From the NCBI GenBank assembly GCA_947624815.1, contig CANQME010000007.1, positions 1 to 47,714 of the forward strand: DNA of 47,714 nucleotides. The letters run 5' to 3'. The stretch comes from an uncultured Lachnospiraceae bacterium. Its GTDB lineage: Bacteria; Bacillota; Clostridia; Lachnospirales; Lachnospiraceae. Below are positions 32,899 through 40,652 of the stretch, in pieces. The translations under genes and the position numbers were made by a program. The number at the start of each line of letters is the position of its first letter. The stretch's first letter is position 1. Below the pieces are notes generated by a model. It did not search any database and was not told where the DNA came from. It saw only the letters and a list, made by a program, of their open reading frames with translations.

Positions 32899-35250
32899 TC
32901 AAAAATTGACATGTTCCATGATTACGTTATATCCGCTTGTCAGCTCTGCCGTCCTGCCGTTTTTCTCATGGAAGATCCCCTGCATGCCTTCCGGAAGCGT
33001 GACCTCATAACGCATTTCGCTCCCCACAGGCGTATAGCGGAATTGAATCCCGCCATATTCTGTACATACGCTTCCTTCCAGATCCGGCAGATAATCCATA
33101 TGGGGACAGATTTCCACCATATCCAGTCTGCCTGATTCCCGGCGGATTCCGGCTATGACGCTGATCAGCTCATACATGGGCAGCGCGCTCCAGGCGTGAC
33201 ACTCGCTTCTGGAATCGGATGGGGTCTCCGGGCAGGTCGTACAGTGCTTGTCCAGCAGACTGATCCACCATTCCATCTGCTGCCCGGTTAAAGCATAGCA
33301 GCCGGCTTTCTCGCAGGCCCGAAACAGTTCATAGGAAGTCGAAAAACAGCATCGGAGCACGTCTTTTTCCTCAAAAGCCCTACGCATCACATTTCCTGCC
33401 TCTTCATGTGACAGCATACCGTTCAGCACCGCCCAGCTCTGGGTATGCTGGGAAAACTCCGTATAGTCCGGGCCTTCCCGGTACATTCCCCGTTTTTCAT
33501 CCCAGCACAGCTCCTGTATCCGGTCCGTTATGGCCTTCTGCCGCGTCCGATACTCCTGCGCCATCCCCGGTCTTCCGGTCAACTCGTTAATCTGCGCGCT
33601 GCAAAGAAGCGCATAGCCGTACATCAGATTGATGATGGCCGACGGCCCTTTATCTGCTGCCGCGGGACGGCCGAAGCTTCGCTTCCAGGATGCCTGCCAG
33701 TCCACGAAATCCCAATAGCCCAGATCTTCCACAAGCCCTGTTTCTCCAATATGCCGGTCATAGTATTCCAGGATCTGATCTGCGTCCGCCCGATAGCGCC
33801 TGAGAATTTCACGATCCCCGGTTCGCCTGTAATACTCCAGGATCATGAAAATATAATGCAGGGAAAACGTGGAGATGATCTGCTTCGGATTACTGGGAGC
33901 ACGCCCCTGGATCAGTCCTTCCGGCAGCATGGAATCATGGAAATCCATAAGCGCCTTCCTCGCCATCTTTGTATCCGTGCTGCATACATAGGTAAACAAA
34001 GCCTGAAGTCTGGTATCCATGGGATACTGCATCTGCTCCCAGAACGGACAGTCCATATAGCTTTCCACCATGCAGTTCTGCAGGGTACGGACGCACATTT
34101 CGTACACCGGTTCCACCCAGGAGGCGGTAGAACGCACCCAGGATGCGGGATTTAAAGGATACCCGGTCTTTCTCATCCGCGGGCGATAAATGCGCACTGT
34201 CTCGCCTGCGGCCCGGATCTCGACCTGCAGAAAACGCATGGTACGGTACCAGAACGGCTCATAAATCATGTTTTCCCCGTTCAGAACGATCCGATCTGTC
34301 TGCCCGTTTCTTCCAATCTCTCCGTTAATATAATCATCGCGCCGAATATCTTCGTTCTCTTTCGTGAATTTTTCAAAATACGTAAAGGCAACCAGGGCAT
34401 CTTTCCCGCCCTCGATCCGATACCGCGGGAAAGCATTATACAGCGTTTCCCCATCAAATAACAGTTTTCGACACTCTCCCGGATCCACCGTGATAAAGTC
34501 CTCATCCCCCATCACCGGCGTCCCAAGTTCCTTGTGAAGGACTTCTTCCCGTTCATATGCCAACGGAATAGGACGTTCCTCCATCACAAAGTTTTTAAGA
34601 ATGCCGAACATCATCTCAAATCCGGCCTTCACCGGCTCCAGCGGCTCGCCCGGCCGCCAGGCGCTGTCGTCAAACGCCGCCCGCTTCCATCCGGGGGCCG
34701 TAATCCGATAGTCGATCTGCTCCGTAATGGCTCCCATATTGCCGTTTACCACAGGTTCCTTCCGCAGATAATAAGTATTGTCAAGCCATATCTTCCAGGG
34801 CGCCTTTCCGGTCGTCACATCCGCGAGAACCTGGCCGTCAGCATCCGTGATCTCACCCTCCATCGCCAGCCGGTGTCCCGCCGGAAGTGTATCCACGCTG
34901 TGGATTGGCATTCTGACATCATTTGGGCCTCCAGAGGTATACATACTGTCGCATAAAAGCACCTGCACTGCCAACACGTTTTTCCCCGGCCGCAGGTACT
35001 CTCCCAGTTCCACCGTTTCATAATACTGCCGGTAGCGGTCGCTTCTGCAGGGGCCGGAAAGTACCGGTTCGCCGTTGACCCAGAGCCGGTAGCGGGAGTT
35101 GGCGGAGATATCCGCTTTAAGCTTTGCCTCCCTGTCAAGCAGCACAGTCAGACGGTACCAGACGAACCGGCCGTTCATGTCTCCCTGATAAATCTTTTTC
35201 TCCTCAATCTCTTCCCTGGGTATCCCCAGCCACATAGCATCCTTCCACAT
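32899..35250 (-). CDS. GH78-like (alpha-L-rhamnosidase-related) protein
   Basis: A 783-aa protein with N-terminal beta-sandwich regions (WYRLTVLLDREAKLKADISANSRYRLWVNGEPV, the lectin-like substrate-covering domain). A six-hairpin barrel follows, with YMDCPFWEQMQYPMDTRLQAL at the position of the GH78 DCPQRDERLGW block. A C-terminal beta domain ends it. No signal peptide. The divergent block (WEQMQYPMDTR in place of QRDERLGWTGD) occurs in a GH78-related subgroup, so the specificity may differ from the classical enzyme at 20493. It follows the kinase gene by 19 nt and was presumably cotranscribed with it. Confidence 0.88.
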   Translation of the reverse strand: MWKDAMWLGIPREEIEEKKIYQGDMNGRFVWYRLTVLLDREAKLKADISANSRYRLWVNGEPVLSGPCRSDRYRQYYETVELGEYLRPGKNVLAVQVLLCDSMYTSGGPNDVRMPIHSVDTLPAGHRLAMEGEITDADGQVLADVTTGKAPWKIWLDNTYYLRKEPVVNGNMGAITEQIDYRITAPGWKRAAFDDSAWRPGEPLEPVKAGFEMMFGILKNFVMEERPIPLAYEREEVLHKELGTPVMGDEDFITVDPGECRKLLFDGETLYNAFPRYRIEGGKDALVAFTYFEKFTKENEDIRRDDYINGEIGRNGQTDRIVLNGENMIYEPFWYRTMRFLQVEIRAAGETVRIYRPRMRKTGYPLNPASWVRSTASWVEPVYEMCVRTLQNCMVESYMDCPFWEQMQYPMDTRLQALFTYVCSTDTKMARKALMDFHDSMLPEGLIQGRAPSNPKQIISTFSLHYIFMILEYYRRTGDREILRRYRADADQILEYYDRHIGETGLVEDLGYWDFVDWQASWKRSFGRPAAADKGPSAIINLMYGYALLCSAQINELTGRPGMAQEYRTRQKAITDRIQELCWDEKRGMYREGPDYTEFSQHTQSWAVLNGMLSHEEAGNVMRRAFEEKDVLRCCFSTSYELFRACEKAGCYALTGQQMEWWISLLDKHCTTCPETPSDSRSECHAWSALPMYELISVIAGIRRESGRLDMVEICPHMDYLPDLEGSVCTEYGGIQFRYTPVGSEMRYEVTLPEGMQGIFHEKNGRTAELTSGYNVIMEHVNF

Positions 35251-35269
35251 AGCTTTCTCTCCTTCTGAT

Positions 35270-37009
35270 TTAAAGACATACTGACAGATTCATTTTCATA
35301 ACAACTCTCAGACCACCCCACTGGCCGCATTCTACAGAAAGCCCGCTGTCATCTCCGAAAGCCAGATGAAGCCTCCTGTCAATATTAGGCAGGGCGTGAC
35401 CGGCCGCGCTCCCCTGATAATCCCGAATGGCCTCGCGCATTCGTACCAGGTTTGCCTCATTGCCGCCTTCGCCGTTATCTTCTATGCAGATGAACAGAAA
35501 TCCTTCCTTTTTTTCAAATATAACCGTTATGCGGCCATCCTGCAGAAGATTTTTAACACCATAGTTATACGCATTTTCAACGATTGGCTGAAGGATCAGC
35601 TTTGGAACGCGAAATTCGGCCGTTTCTTCCGGAATCTCTCCCAGATATACTGTAATTTTATCCCCAAACCGCATCTGCTGGATGTCGATATAATTGCGCA
35701 TATGCTCCACTTCCTTTTCCAGCGGAATATTCTGCTCTACCTCTTTATTCAGAAATCGATAATATTTCGCCAGAGACGTGGAAAACCGGTTAATCTGCTC
35801 ATAGGACTCATTCTTCGCCATAATACGGATCAGATAAAAGCTGTTGTAAAGAAAATGGGGATTGATCTGCGACTGAAGCTGCATCAGCTCCGCATTCTGC
35901 AATAGCCGGCCCTGCTCCTTTACATTCTCTATGAGCTGACTGATGCGCTCTGCCATCCGGTTAAATGCGGAATAAATATACCGGAATTCATCCTGTCGCT
36001 GATGAGAGATCCGTACCGTCAGATCGCCGTTCTGAACCTTTTCAAAAGCCTGAACGATCTGCTGCAGCGGCTTATTCACTGTCAGATCTGTCTGACGAAG
36101 TACCAGAAGGAACATGGCTCCGAACAGGATCAGAATGCAGCCCATAAGAAGCACCGCTCTTACCATAGGTCTTCCCATCCATCCTCCATTCCGGTATGTT
36201 ACGAGAATAACGCCATATTCCGGCAGTTGTTCCGATAGAAACAGATACCGTTGCCCCTTAAATCTCCCTCTTCCCTGATAGCTTCTCGTTTCCCCGGCTT
36301 CTTCCCATCCATGCTGCCAGATTTCCGCAAGACCGCCTTCTGTGTCTTCCTGAAACAACAGCTGCAGTCCTGTTCCTGTCTGAAGCATACAGAAAGCGCC
36401 AGACCTTTGCTCCTCCTTAAAGGGCTCCAGCAATTCTTCCAGATATTCCCGCGAAAGCGTAACGCGCACTCCAAAATCCGGTTGATAATCTTCCTCCGTC
36501 GAACGCGTCAGGGGATACCATAGTTCCATATGCATCTGTCCTCCAGCCCAGAGCAGACTGCGTGCAGTATCTCCTTCTGTGCGAATTCCGGGTATACACT
36601 CTGTCCGAACCAGATCGTCCTGCGCGCTGAGCGCCAGTTTCTGACGGGGGAACAGAAGAGAAATATCTTCAATAATACGGTTCATCGACCGAAAACTTTT
36701 AATATTCCGCAAAAGTTCAAGAATCTGCACCGAGCGTTCGTACTCGTTAGGAAAGTCATTCTGACGGATCGCCGTCATCCTGCTGTCGCTGACCAGACTC
36801 CGTTCTAGCTCCGCTACGATTCCCAGCTGCTCGCTTAGATTATCAGCGCTTCGTTTCACAGCCGCACGCGCATTCTCATTCTCTTCCTGCCGCTGATTCA
36901 CAGCGTATGTGGCAAAGATGAGGATGATGCACCCATATATGACAACAATAAGTGCAATAAACAGCAGATACGGCTTTCGAAACACACTGACAATGTCCTG
37001 TCGCTCCAT
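35270..37009 (-). CDS. YesM-type sensor histidine kinase
   Basis: A 579-aa membrane kinase. TM1 is about residues 13-36, with an extracellular sensor region about 37-280 and TM2 about 283-305. A HAMP domain (about 307-358) precedes the His_kinase block QLQSQINPHFLYNSFYLI, with the phosphorylated His at about 386. The HATPase domain has the N box KLILQPIVENAYNYGV and the G box CIEDNGEGG. The large extracellular domain probably senses a sugar or the loaded binding protein. AGAAGGAG precedes the ATG. Its partner is the YesN-type regulator at 27458. Confidence 0.93.
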   Translation of the reverse strand: MERQDIVSVFRKPYLLFIALIVVIYGCIILIFATYAVNQRQEENENARAAVKRSADNLSEQLGIVAELERSLVSDSRMTAIRQNDFPNEYERSVQILELLRNIKSFRSMNRIIEDISLLFPRQKLALSAQDDLVRTECIPGIRTEGDTARSLLWAGGQMHMELWYPLTRSTEEDYQPDFGVRVTLSREYLEELLEPFKEEQRSGAFCMLQTGTGLQLLFQEDTEGGLAEIWQHGWEEAGETRSYQGRGRFKGQRYLFLSEQLPEYGVILVTYRNGGWMGRPMVRAVLLMGCILILFGAMFLLVLRQTDLTVNKPLQQIVQAFEKVQNGDLTVRISHQRQDEFRYIYSAFNRMAERISQLIENVKEQGRLLQNAELMQLQSQINPHFLYNSFYLIRIMAKNESYEQINRFSTSLAKYYRFLNKEVEQNIPLEKEVEHMRNYIDIQQMRFGDKITVYLGEIPEETAEFRVPKLILQPIVENAYNYGVKNLLQDGRITVIFEKKEGFLFICIEDNGEGGNEANLVRMREAIRDYQGSAAGHALPNIDRRLHLAFGDDSGLSVECGQWGGLRVVMKMNLSVCL

Positions 37010-37068
37010 CTTCCACTCCTTCTTCTAATGCAATATCTCTCGTGATTCGCCGTTCGACAGTTTTTAAT

Positions 37069-37100
37069 ATCATAGCAAATATATATATCCAACTATAGGC
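37069..37100 (-). promoter_or_regulatory. Possible extended -10 promoter of the kinase gene
   Basis: On the minus strand TGCTATGAT (TGn plus -10 TATGAT at 37069-37074) lies in a very AT-rich stretch about 60 nt before the ATG. The -35 box is poor. Confidence 0.35.
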
Positions 37101-37151
37101 TTATTTTTACTTTTTTGTTATTTTCTTTACCGTATTACTCATCATGCTGTC

Positions 37152-37184
37152 AAAAAAAGCATCTGCTCCGTCCAGAACAGATGC
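37152..37184 (-). terminator. Terminator after the AraC regulator
   Basis: GCATCTG (37159-37165) pairs with CAGATGC (37178-37184). On the minus strand a run of seven U residues follows. It isolates the AraC gene from the kinase gene. Confidence 0.85.
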
Positions 37185-37213
37185 CTCTGCTATTATTTCG
37201 TTCCGTCTCCCCG

Positions 37214-38440
37214 TCAAAAGGTGCATTTCTCTCCGGTATCAGCTGCTATAAATTCTTTCGGCCTGTACCGGCTGCGATACCTTCCGGGGGACATTCCCTT
37301 ATATCTTTTGAACATTTTTCCGAAATAGCTCTGTGAAGAAAATCCTGCATAATCACCAATTGCCGATATCGTCAGATCCGAATACAGGAGCAGGTTAGAA
37401 GCGCGTTCCACGCGTTCCATCACGATATATTCCTGCATTTCGATCCCCATTTCCACAGAAAATACACGGGACAGATAACTGGGATTCAATCCGAGAGAAT
37501 CCGCTATATCCTTCAGCCGTATTTTTTCACGGTAATGCTTTCCGATGTAATCCCGGCACAGTTCCACATAGCTTGAATCGGGCTTCCGTTCCCGCAGCCG
37601 GCGTACCTGCTCCGTGAGTTCCCGAATGGCCAGATTCCGGCAGTCCAACAATTCTCCCGCATTCCGGCAGGTATCGCATTTCTGTGTGAAAAAATCGCTG
37701 ATCCGGTAGGCTTCCGCCGGGGAAATGCCTCCCTCGATCGCCGCCCGTGTACACAGCGCAATAGATACCGTTGCCAGTTTCTGCCATTGAAGTATTTCTT
37801 TTTTAGACATCAGTCCGGCGCTGCTGTCAATCACCATGCTCAGCTGCACAGCGTCTTCCGTGCGTCCTTCCTTTACTGCATTCAGAATCCGACGTTCCTC
37901 TTCATACGAGTGATGCGGCATAAAGTCGTTGGAGACCCGGAACCGGTTCTGCTCCTCCTCCAGAAGTCTCTCCATCCGCACGTCCAGACCATTGCTCTTG
38001 ATCAGGACCTCATCTTCGTATTCCTGCTCGGTCAGGATGCCTGCCGTCAGCTCGGTCAGCTCCAGGATCTTTGAGAGATGCAGCACCGGCAGCGGATTCT
38101 CCGTTCCCTTCTTCATACCGTAATCACGGTAAAAGGAATGCAGCTCCACCCTGGATTTATACTTCAGCGCCATAGGCCCCAGAAAAAACCATGCATCCTG
38201 TTCCTGCCCCAATTGCTGACGGACACAGGAAAACACGACATCGTGAGAATCCAGAAAAAGAAGCGGCACCTCCTGCTTTCGGGCAGCCTGAATCAGAAAC
38301 TCCCTGAATTCCGCATTCTCCCTCACCGGATTATAATTCACATATTCCCTGTAATCCCAAAACCGTCCGCATGCAATGCACAGCAGATCCACTCCCGCAA
38401 AACAGCTCAGCCGATCCAGAAAAAAATCAAAATTCTTCAT
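37214..38440 (-). CDS. AraC-family transcriptional regulator
   Basis: A 408-aa one-component regulator. The start MKNFDFFLDRLSCFAG has GGAG 7 nt upstream. The C-terminal AraC domain has RLKDIADSLGLNPSYLSRVFSVEMGI and TISAIGDYAGFSSQSYFGKMFKRYKGMSPGRYR. The N-terminal 300 residues resemble sensor parts of AraC regulators near sugar genes (LLCIACGRFWDYREYV; FLDSHDVVFSCVRQQLG), possibly binding a ligand. It is divergent from the SGNH esterase gene and is closed by its own terminator. It may control the esterase, the locus, or both. Confidence 0.9.
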   Translation of the reverse strand: MKNFDFFLDRLSCFAGVDLLCIACGRFWDYREYVNYNPVRENAEFREFLIQAARKQEVPLLFLDSHDVVFSCVRQQLGQEQDAWFFLGPMALKYKSRVELHSFYRDYGMKKGTENPLPVLHLSKILELTELTAGILTEQEYEDEVLIKSNGLDVRMERLLEEEQNRFRVSNDFMPHHSYEEERRILNAVKEGRTEDAVQLSMVIDSSAGLMSKKEILQWQKLATVSIALCTRAAIEGGISPAEAYRISDFFTQKCDTCRNAGELLDCRNLAIRELTEQVRRLRERKPDSSYVELCRDYIGKHYREKIRLKDIADSLGLNPSYLSRVFSVEMGIEMQEYIVMERVERASNLLLYSDLTISAIGDYAGFSSQSYFGKMFKRYKGMSPGRYRSRYRPKEFIAADTGEKCTF

Positions 38441-38474
38441 TCTATTTCTCCACATCTCGAAGTCTATAAAAATG

Positions 38475-38484
38475 ATTATAACAT
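38475..38484 (-). promoter_or_regulatory. Extended -10 promoter of the AraC gene
   Basis: On the minus strand TATGTTATAAT gives TGn plus a perfect TATAAT (38475-38480), about 35 nt before the ATG. The -35 box (ATGAAA region) is weak. Confidence 0.55.
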
Positions 38485-38548
38485 ACCTTTTCTTCTATTT
38501 CATCGATTAATTACAGGGATGCGGATGGTTATATTCGTAAAACACAGC

Positions 38549-38577
38549 TTGAAATCCTACATTGGACTATCTATAAT
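38549..38577 (+). promoter_or_regulatory. Promoter of the SGNH hydrolase gene
   Basis: TTGAAA (38549-38554), 17-nt spacer, TATAAT (38572-38577). The leader is about 52 nt. It is divergent from the AraC promoter with about 70 bp between them, where an AraC-type regulator could bind. Confidence 0.7.
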
Positions 38578-38635
38578 AGAATCCGCAGCCAGGATATTTC
38601 GCTGCAATATATGTTTCCGGGAGGGAAAGAAAGAT

Positions 38636-39361
38636 ATGAAGATACTGGAAAAACTGAATGCCAAGCAGCAGAATATGTACGGTCAGAAGCCTGTAACGAT
38701 AGCGTTTCTGGGAGACAGCGTTACGCAGGGATGCTATGAACTTTATTATAAAGAGAACCATGTCCTGGAAACGATCTTTGATTACGGCAGCGCTTACAGC
38801 ACGAGATTAAAAGAAATTCTGAATCTGCTCTATCCCAATGTACAGGTAAACATCATCAACAGCGGAATCAGCGGCGGAAACGCCGCGGACGGTCTGAGAC
38901 GGCTTGAAAGAGATATTCTGTCTTATTCTCCGGATCTGGTCGTCCTGTCCTTTGGTCTGAACGATTGCATGAGCGGACTGGGAGCGCTTGATGAGTATGT
39001 TAAAAATATCGGTCAGATCGTTTCCCGTCTGAATGCTGCCGGTTCAGAGGTTATCTTTTTAACGCAGAATTATATGAATACAAAGGTGAGCTGCCATCTC
39101 AAAGACGAGTCCTTAATCGCTCTCGCCAAAACATCCGCCAGGATACAGAACAGCGGTGTTCTGAAAGAATTCCTTTCTCGCGGCGCACAGGCCGCCCAGA
39201 AGAATGGAGCCGTGATCTGCGATCTGTATTCAGTCTGGGAGAAGCTGGATAAAGGCGGGGTTGACGTCACAGAACTTCTTGCCAATCGGATCAATCATCC
39301 CATACGGCTGTTCCATTCTTATATGGCGCTTAAGCTGGTTGAAACCTTTTTTGAAGTCTAA
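38636..39361 (+). CDS. SGNH/GDSL hydrolase (carbohydrate esterase-like)
   Basis: A 241-aa protein starting MKILEKLNAKQQNMYG, with GGAGGG upstream; the 427-aa ORF in the track runs backwards through the promoter. Block I is VTIAFLGDSVTQGCYE (Ser in GDS), block II includes NSGISGGNAADGLRRL (Gly), block III is VVLSFGLNDCMSG (GxND), and the catalytic His region is NHPIRLFHSYMA. No signal peptide. It is probably a cytoplasmic sugar-ester deacetylase acting with the glycoside locus. Hairpins follow the stop. Confidence 0.88.
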   Translation: MKILEKLNAKQQNMYGQKPVTIAFLGDSVTQGCYELYYKENHVLETIFDYGSAYSTRLKEILNLLYPNVQVNIINSGISGGNAADGLRRLERDILSYSPDLVVLSFGLNDCMSGLGALDEYVKNIGQIVSRLNAAGSEVIFLTQNYMNTKVSCHLKDESLIALAKTSARIQNSGVLKEFLSRGAQAAQKNGAVICDLYSVWEKLDKGGVDVTELLANRINHPIRLFHSYMALKLVETFFEV

Positions 39362-39388
39362 GCTGGCGGCCGCGCACTGCAATCGAGC

Positions 39389-39429
39389 AGGGCGGATTTT
39401 CTCCGCCCTCTTACACCACACGGTGTAAG
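39389..39429. terminator. Two adjacent hairpins after the SGNH gene
   Basis: AGGGCGGA-ttttc-TCCGCCCT (39389-39409) is followed directly by CTTACACC-acac-GGTGTAAG (39410-39429). Neither has a good U-run, but the first lies 28 nt after the stop. Both are symmetric and could act for either strand. Confidence 0.5.
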
Positions 39430-39460
39430 CCTCGGGAGTCGCTTTGGGATTCGTCGGCAA

Positions 39461-40111
39461 CTACGGTCCTTGTGAACTTTCACCACAGACTGACAGCCTG
39501 TCAGCCATGCAGACGAAGGCCCCCGGTGCGACCGTACCGGGGGCTCTATGTAGACTTGTGAAATTCAAATATGACTTTCCATCGTCCCAATCCTTCGGCA
39601 GCACAAGAATCCCATCTTCATCACGACGGCCGATAAAGTCGCTCTCCTTGAACTGCTTTGTTGCCGGCTCTATATCGCCAAGGTTCGAAAAGTAATCTTT
39701 GATAGAAGTCAATGGAATTTCTACATTGGCACATCCACGATGGTACACCTGATCCCATGGGGTTCCGACTGCATGGGTCATTTTGCGCAGGTAGCTTGCT
39801 GTGTATCCCCCATATTTTCTGGCTACGCCATACAGAATTTCTTCGGCTTCGGGAGTAATCTGGTCGACAATGTCGGGATTATATTCTTTTATGGACCTGT
39901 CTCCAAGCCTTTTGTACGAATAATATACAGACGGAACAACAGGGCCATGATCCCACGCTTCTATCCTGTCGTCGAAAAGCGGCTTTCCATACTTGGCAAG
40001 GTAGTGTCCTTGGGCCATGTAAAGCAGCTTGTTTATCTTCATGTTCGTCAGATCATCGAAAGCATCGCTCATGATATAGACCATATAGTTGGCGACTGTC
40101 CTTGCGTCCAT
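39461..40111 (-). CDS. SocA/Panacea-domain (DUF4065) protein
   Basis: A 216-aa protein. The start MDARTVANYMVYIMSD is used (AAGGAG 9 nt upstream). The N-terminal 150 residues match the DUF4065/SocA-like (Panacea) antitoxin domain: TNMKINKLLYMAQGHYLAKYGKPLFDDRIEAWDHGPVVPSVYYSYK is diagnostic. The family includes antitoxins and phage-associated adaptors. No toxin gene lies next to it; the flanking genes are an SGNH esterase and a spore protein. The last 30 or so residues (after NFTSLHR) run through a GC palindrome (39519-39544) and look like acquired read-through, not domain sequence. Confidence 0.82.
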   Translation of the reverse strand: MDARTVANYMVYIMSDAFDDLTNMKINKLLYMAQGHYLAKYGKPLFDDRIEAWDHGPVVPSVYYSYKRLGDRSIKEYNPDIVDQITPEAEEILYGVARKYGGYTASYLRKMTHAVGTPWDQVYHRGCANVEIPLTSIKDYFSNLGDIEPATKQFKESDFIGRRDEDGILVLPKDWDDGKSYLNFTSLHRAPGTVAPGAFVCMADRLSVCGESSQGP

Positions 40112-40255
40112 ATGAAGCAACTCCTTTCCATGAGATTGTCATTTGCATTACTATTAAAATTATACTTTATATTACGGATAGGTGCAATACAAATGTCATT
40201 TCAAGTCAGGTATGAAATTAAGAATATATTGTACAGGAAAATACAGATTTTGCTA

Positions 40256-40284
40256 GTGTATTATTTTTTCGTGAACACATAATA
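40256..40284 (+). promoter_or_regulatory. Candidate sigma-G forespore promoter of the SASP gene
   Basis: GTGTA (40256-40260), 17-nt spacer, CATAATA (40278-40284). The -10 matches the sigma-G consensus CATWHTA exactly and the -35 matches GHATR at 4 of 5. SASP genes are classic sigma-G targets. Confidence 0.6.
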
Positions 40285-40333
40285 GGATTGTAACACAAAA
40301 ACACATCGTTAGATGAGAAGGAGGCGTTTAATC

Positions 40334-40540
40334 ATGTCAAGCAATTCTTCTAACACGACTAATGTACCGGAAGCCAAGGAGGCTATGGACAGGTTCAAAA
40401 TGGAAGTGGCCAGCGAGATCGGCGTGCCGTTAACCAACGGTTACAACGGAAACCTGACTTCCGCACAGAACGGTTCTGTGGGCGGCTATATGGTCAAAAA
40501 GATGATCGAGGCGCAGGAGAAGCAGATGGCCGGCAAGTAA
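40334..40540 (+). CDS. Alpha/beta-type small acid-soluble spore protein
   Basis: A 68-aa SASP that coats spore DNA and is degraded at germination. It starts MSSNSSNTTNVPEAKEAMDR (AAGGAGG 9 nt before the ATG). FKMEVASEIGVPL contains the germination-protease cleavage region, and the DNA-binding block NLTSAQNGSVGGYMVKKMIEAQEKQM follows the family consensus. The family is usually about 60-75 aa. The gene is monocistronic, with a predicted sigma-G promoter and a following terminator. It shows directly that the organism is a spore-former. Confidence 0.95.
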   Translation: MSSNSSNTTNVPEAKEAMDRFKMEVASEIGVPLTNGYNGNLTSAQNGSVGGYMVKKMIEAQEKQMAGK

Positions 40541-40578
40541 TCCGGCGGTCAAATGAAAATATGCCGTAACAGGCGCGA

Positions 40579-40631
40579 AGAAACCGTTACTCTATCGATC
40601 AGACGATCGTGGGAGCAACGGTTTCTTTGTT
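40579..40631. terminator. Bidirectional terminator between SASP and recG genes
   Basis: AGAAACCGTT (40579-40588) pairs with AACGGTTTCT (40617-40626), followed by TTGTT, with an inner CGATC/GATCG helix. It is suitable for the plus-strand SASP gene and possibly for minus-strand recG. Confidence 0.75.
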
Positions 40632-40652
40632 GCCGGCGGCACGCTTTCCGTG

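Noticed and set aside
38078-38635. N-terminal extension of the SGNH hydrolase ORF
   Set aside because: It runs through the AraC gene in antisense and the promoter region; the ATG at 38636 has a ribosome binding site and promoter.
39362-39460. tRNA-like or tmRNA-like fold
   Set aside because: Hairpins are present but there is no T-loop consensus, acceptor stem or CCA context.
39461-40540. Toxin-antitoxin pair formed by DUF4065 and the small plus-strand gene
   Set aside because: The small gene is a clear spore protein with its own predicted sigma-G promoter and is divergent, not a toxin partner.
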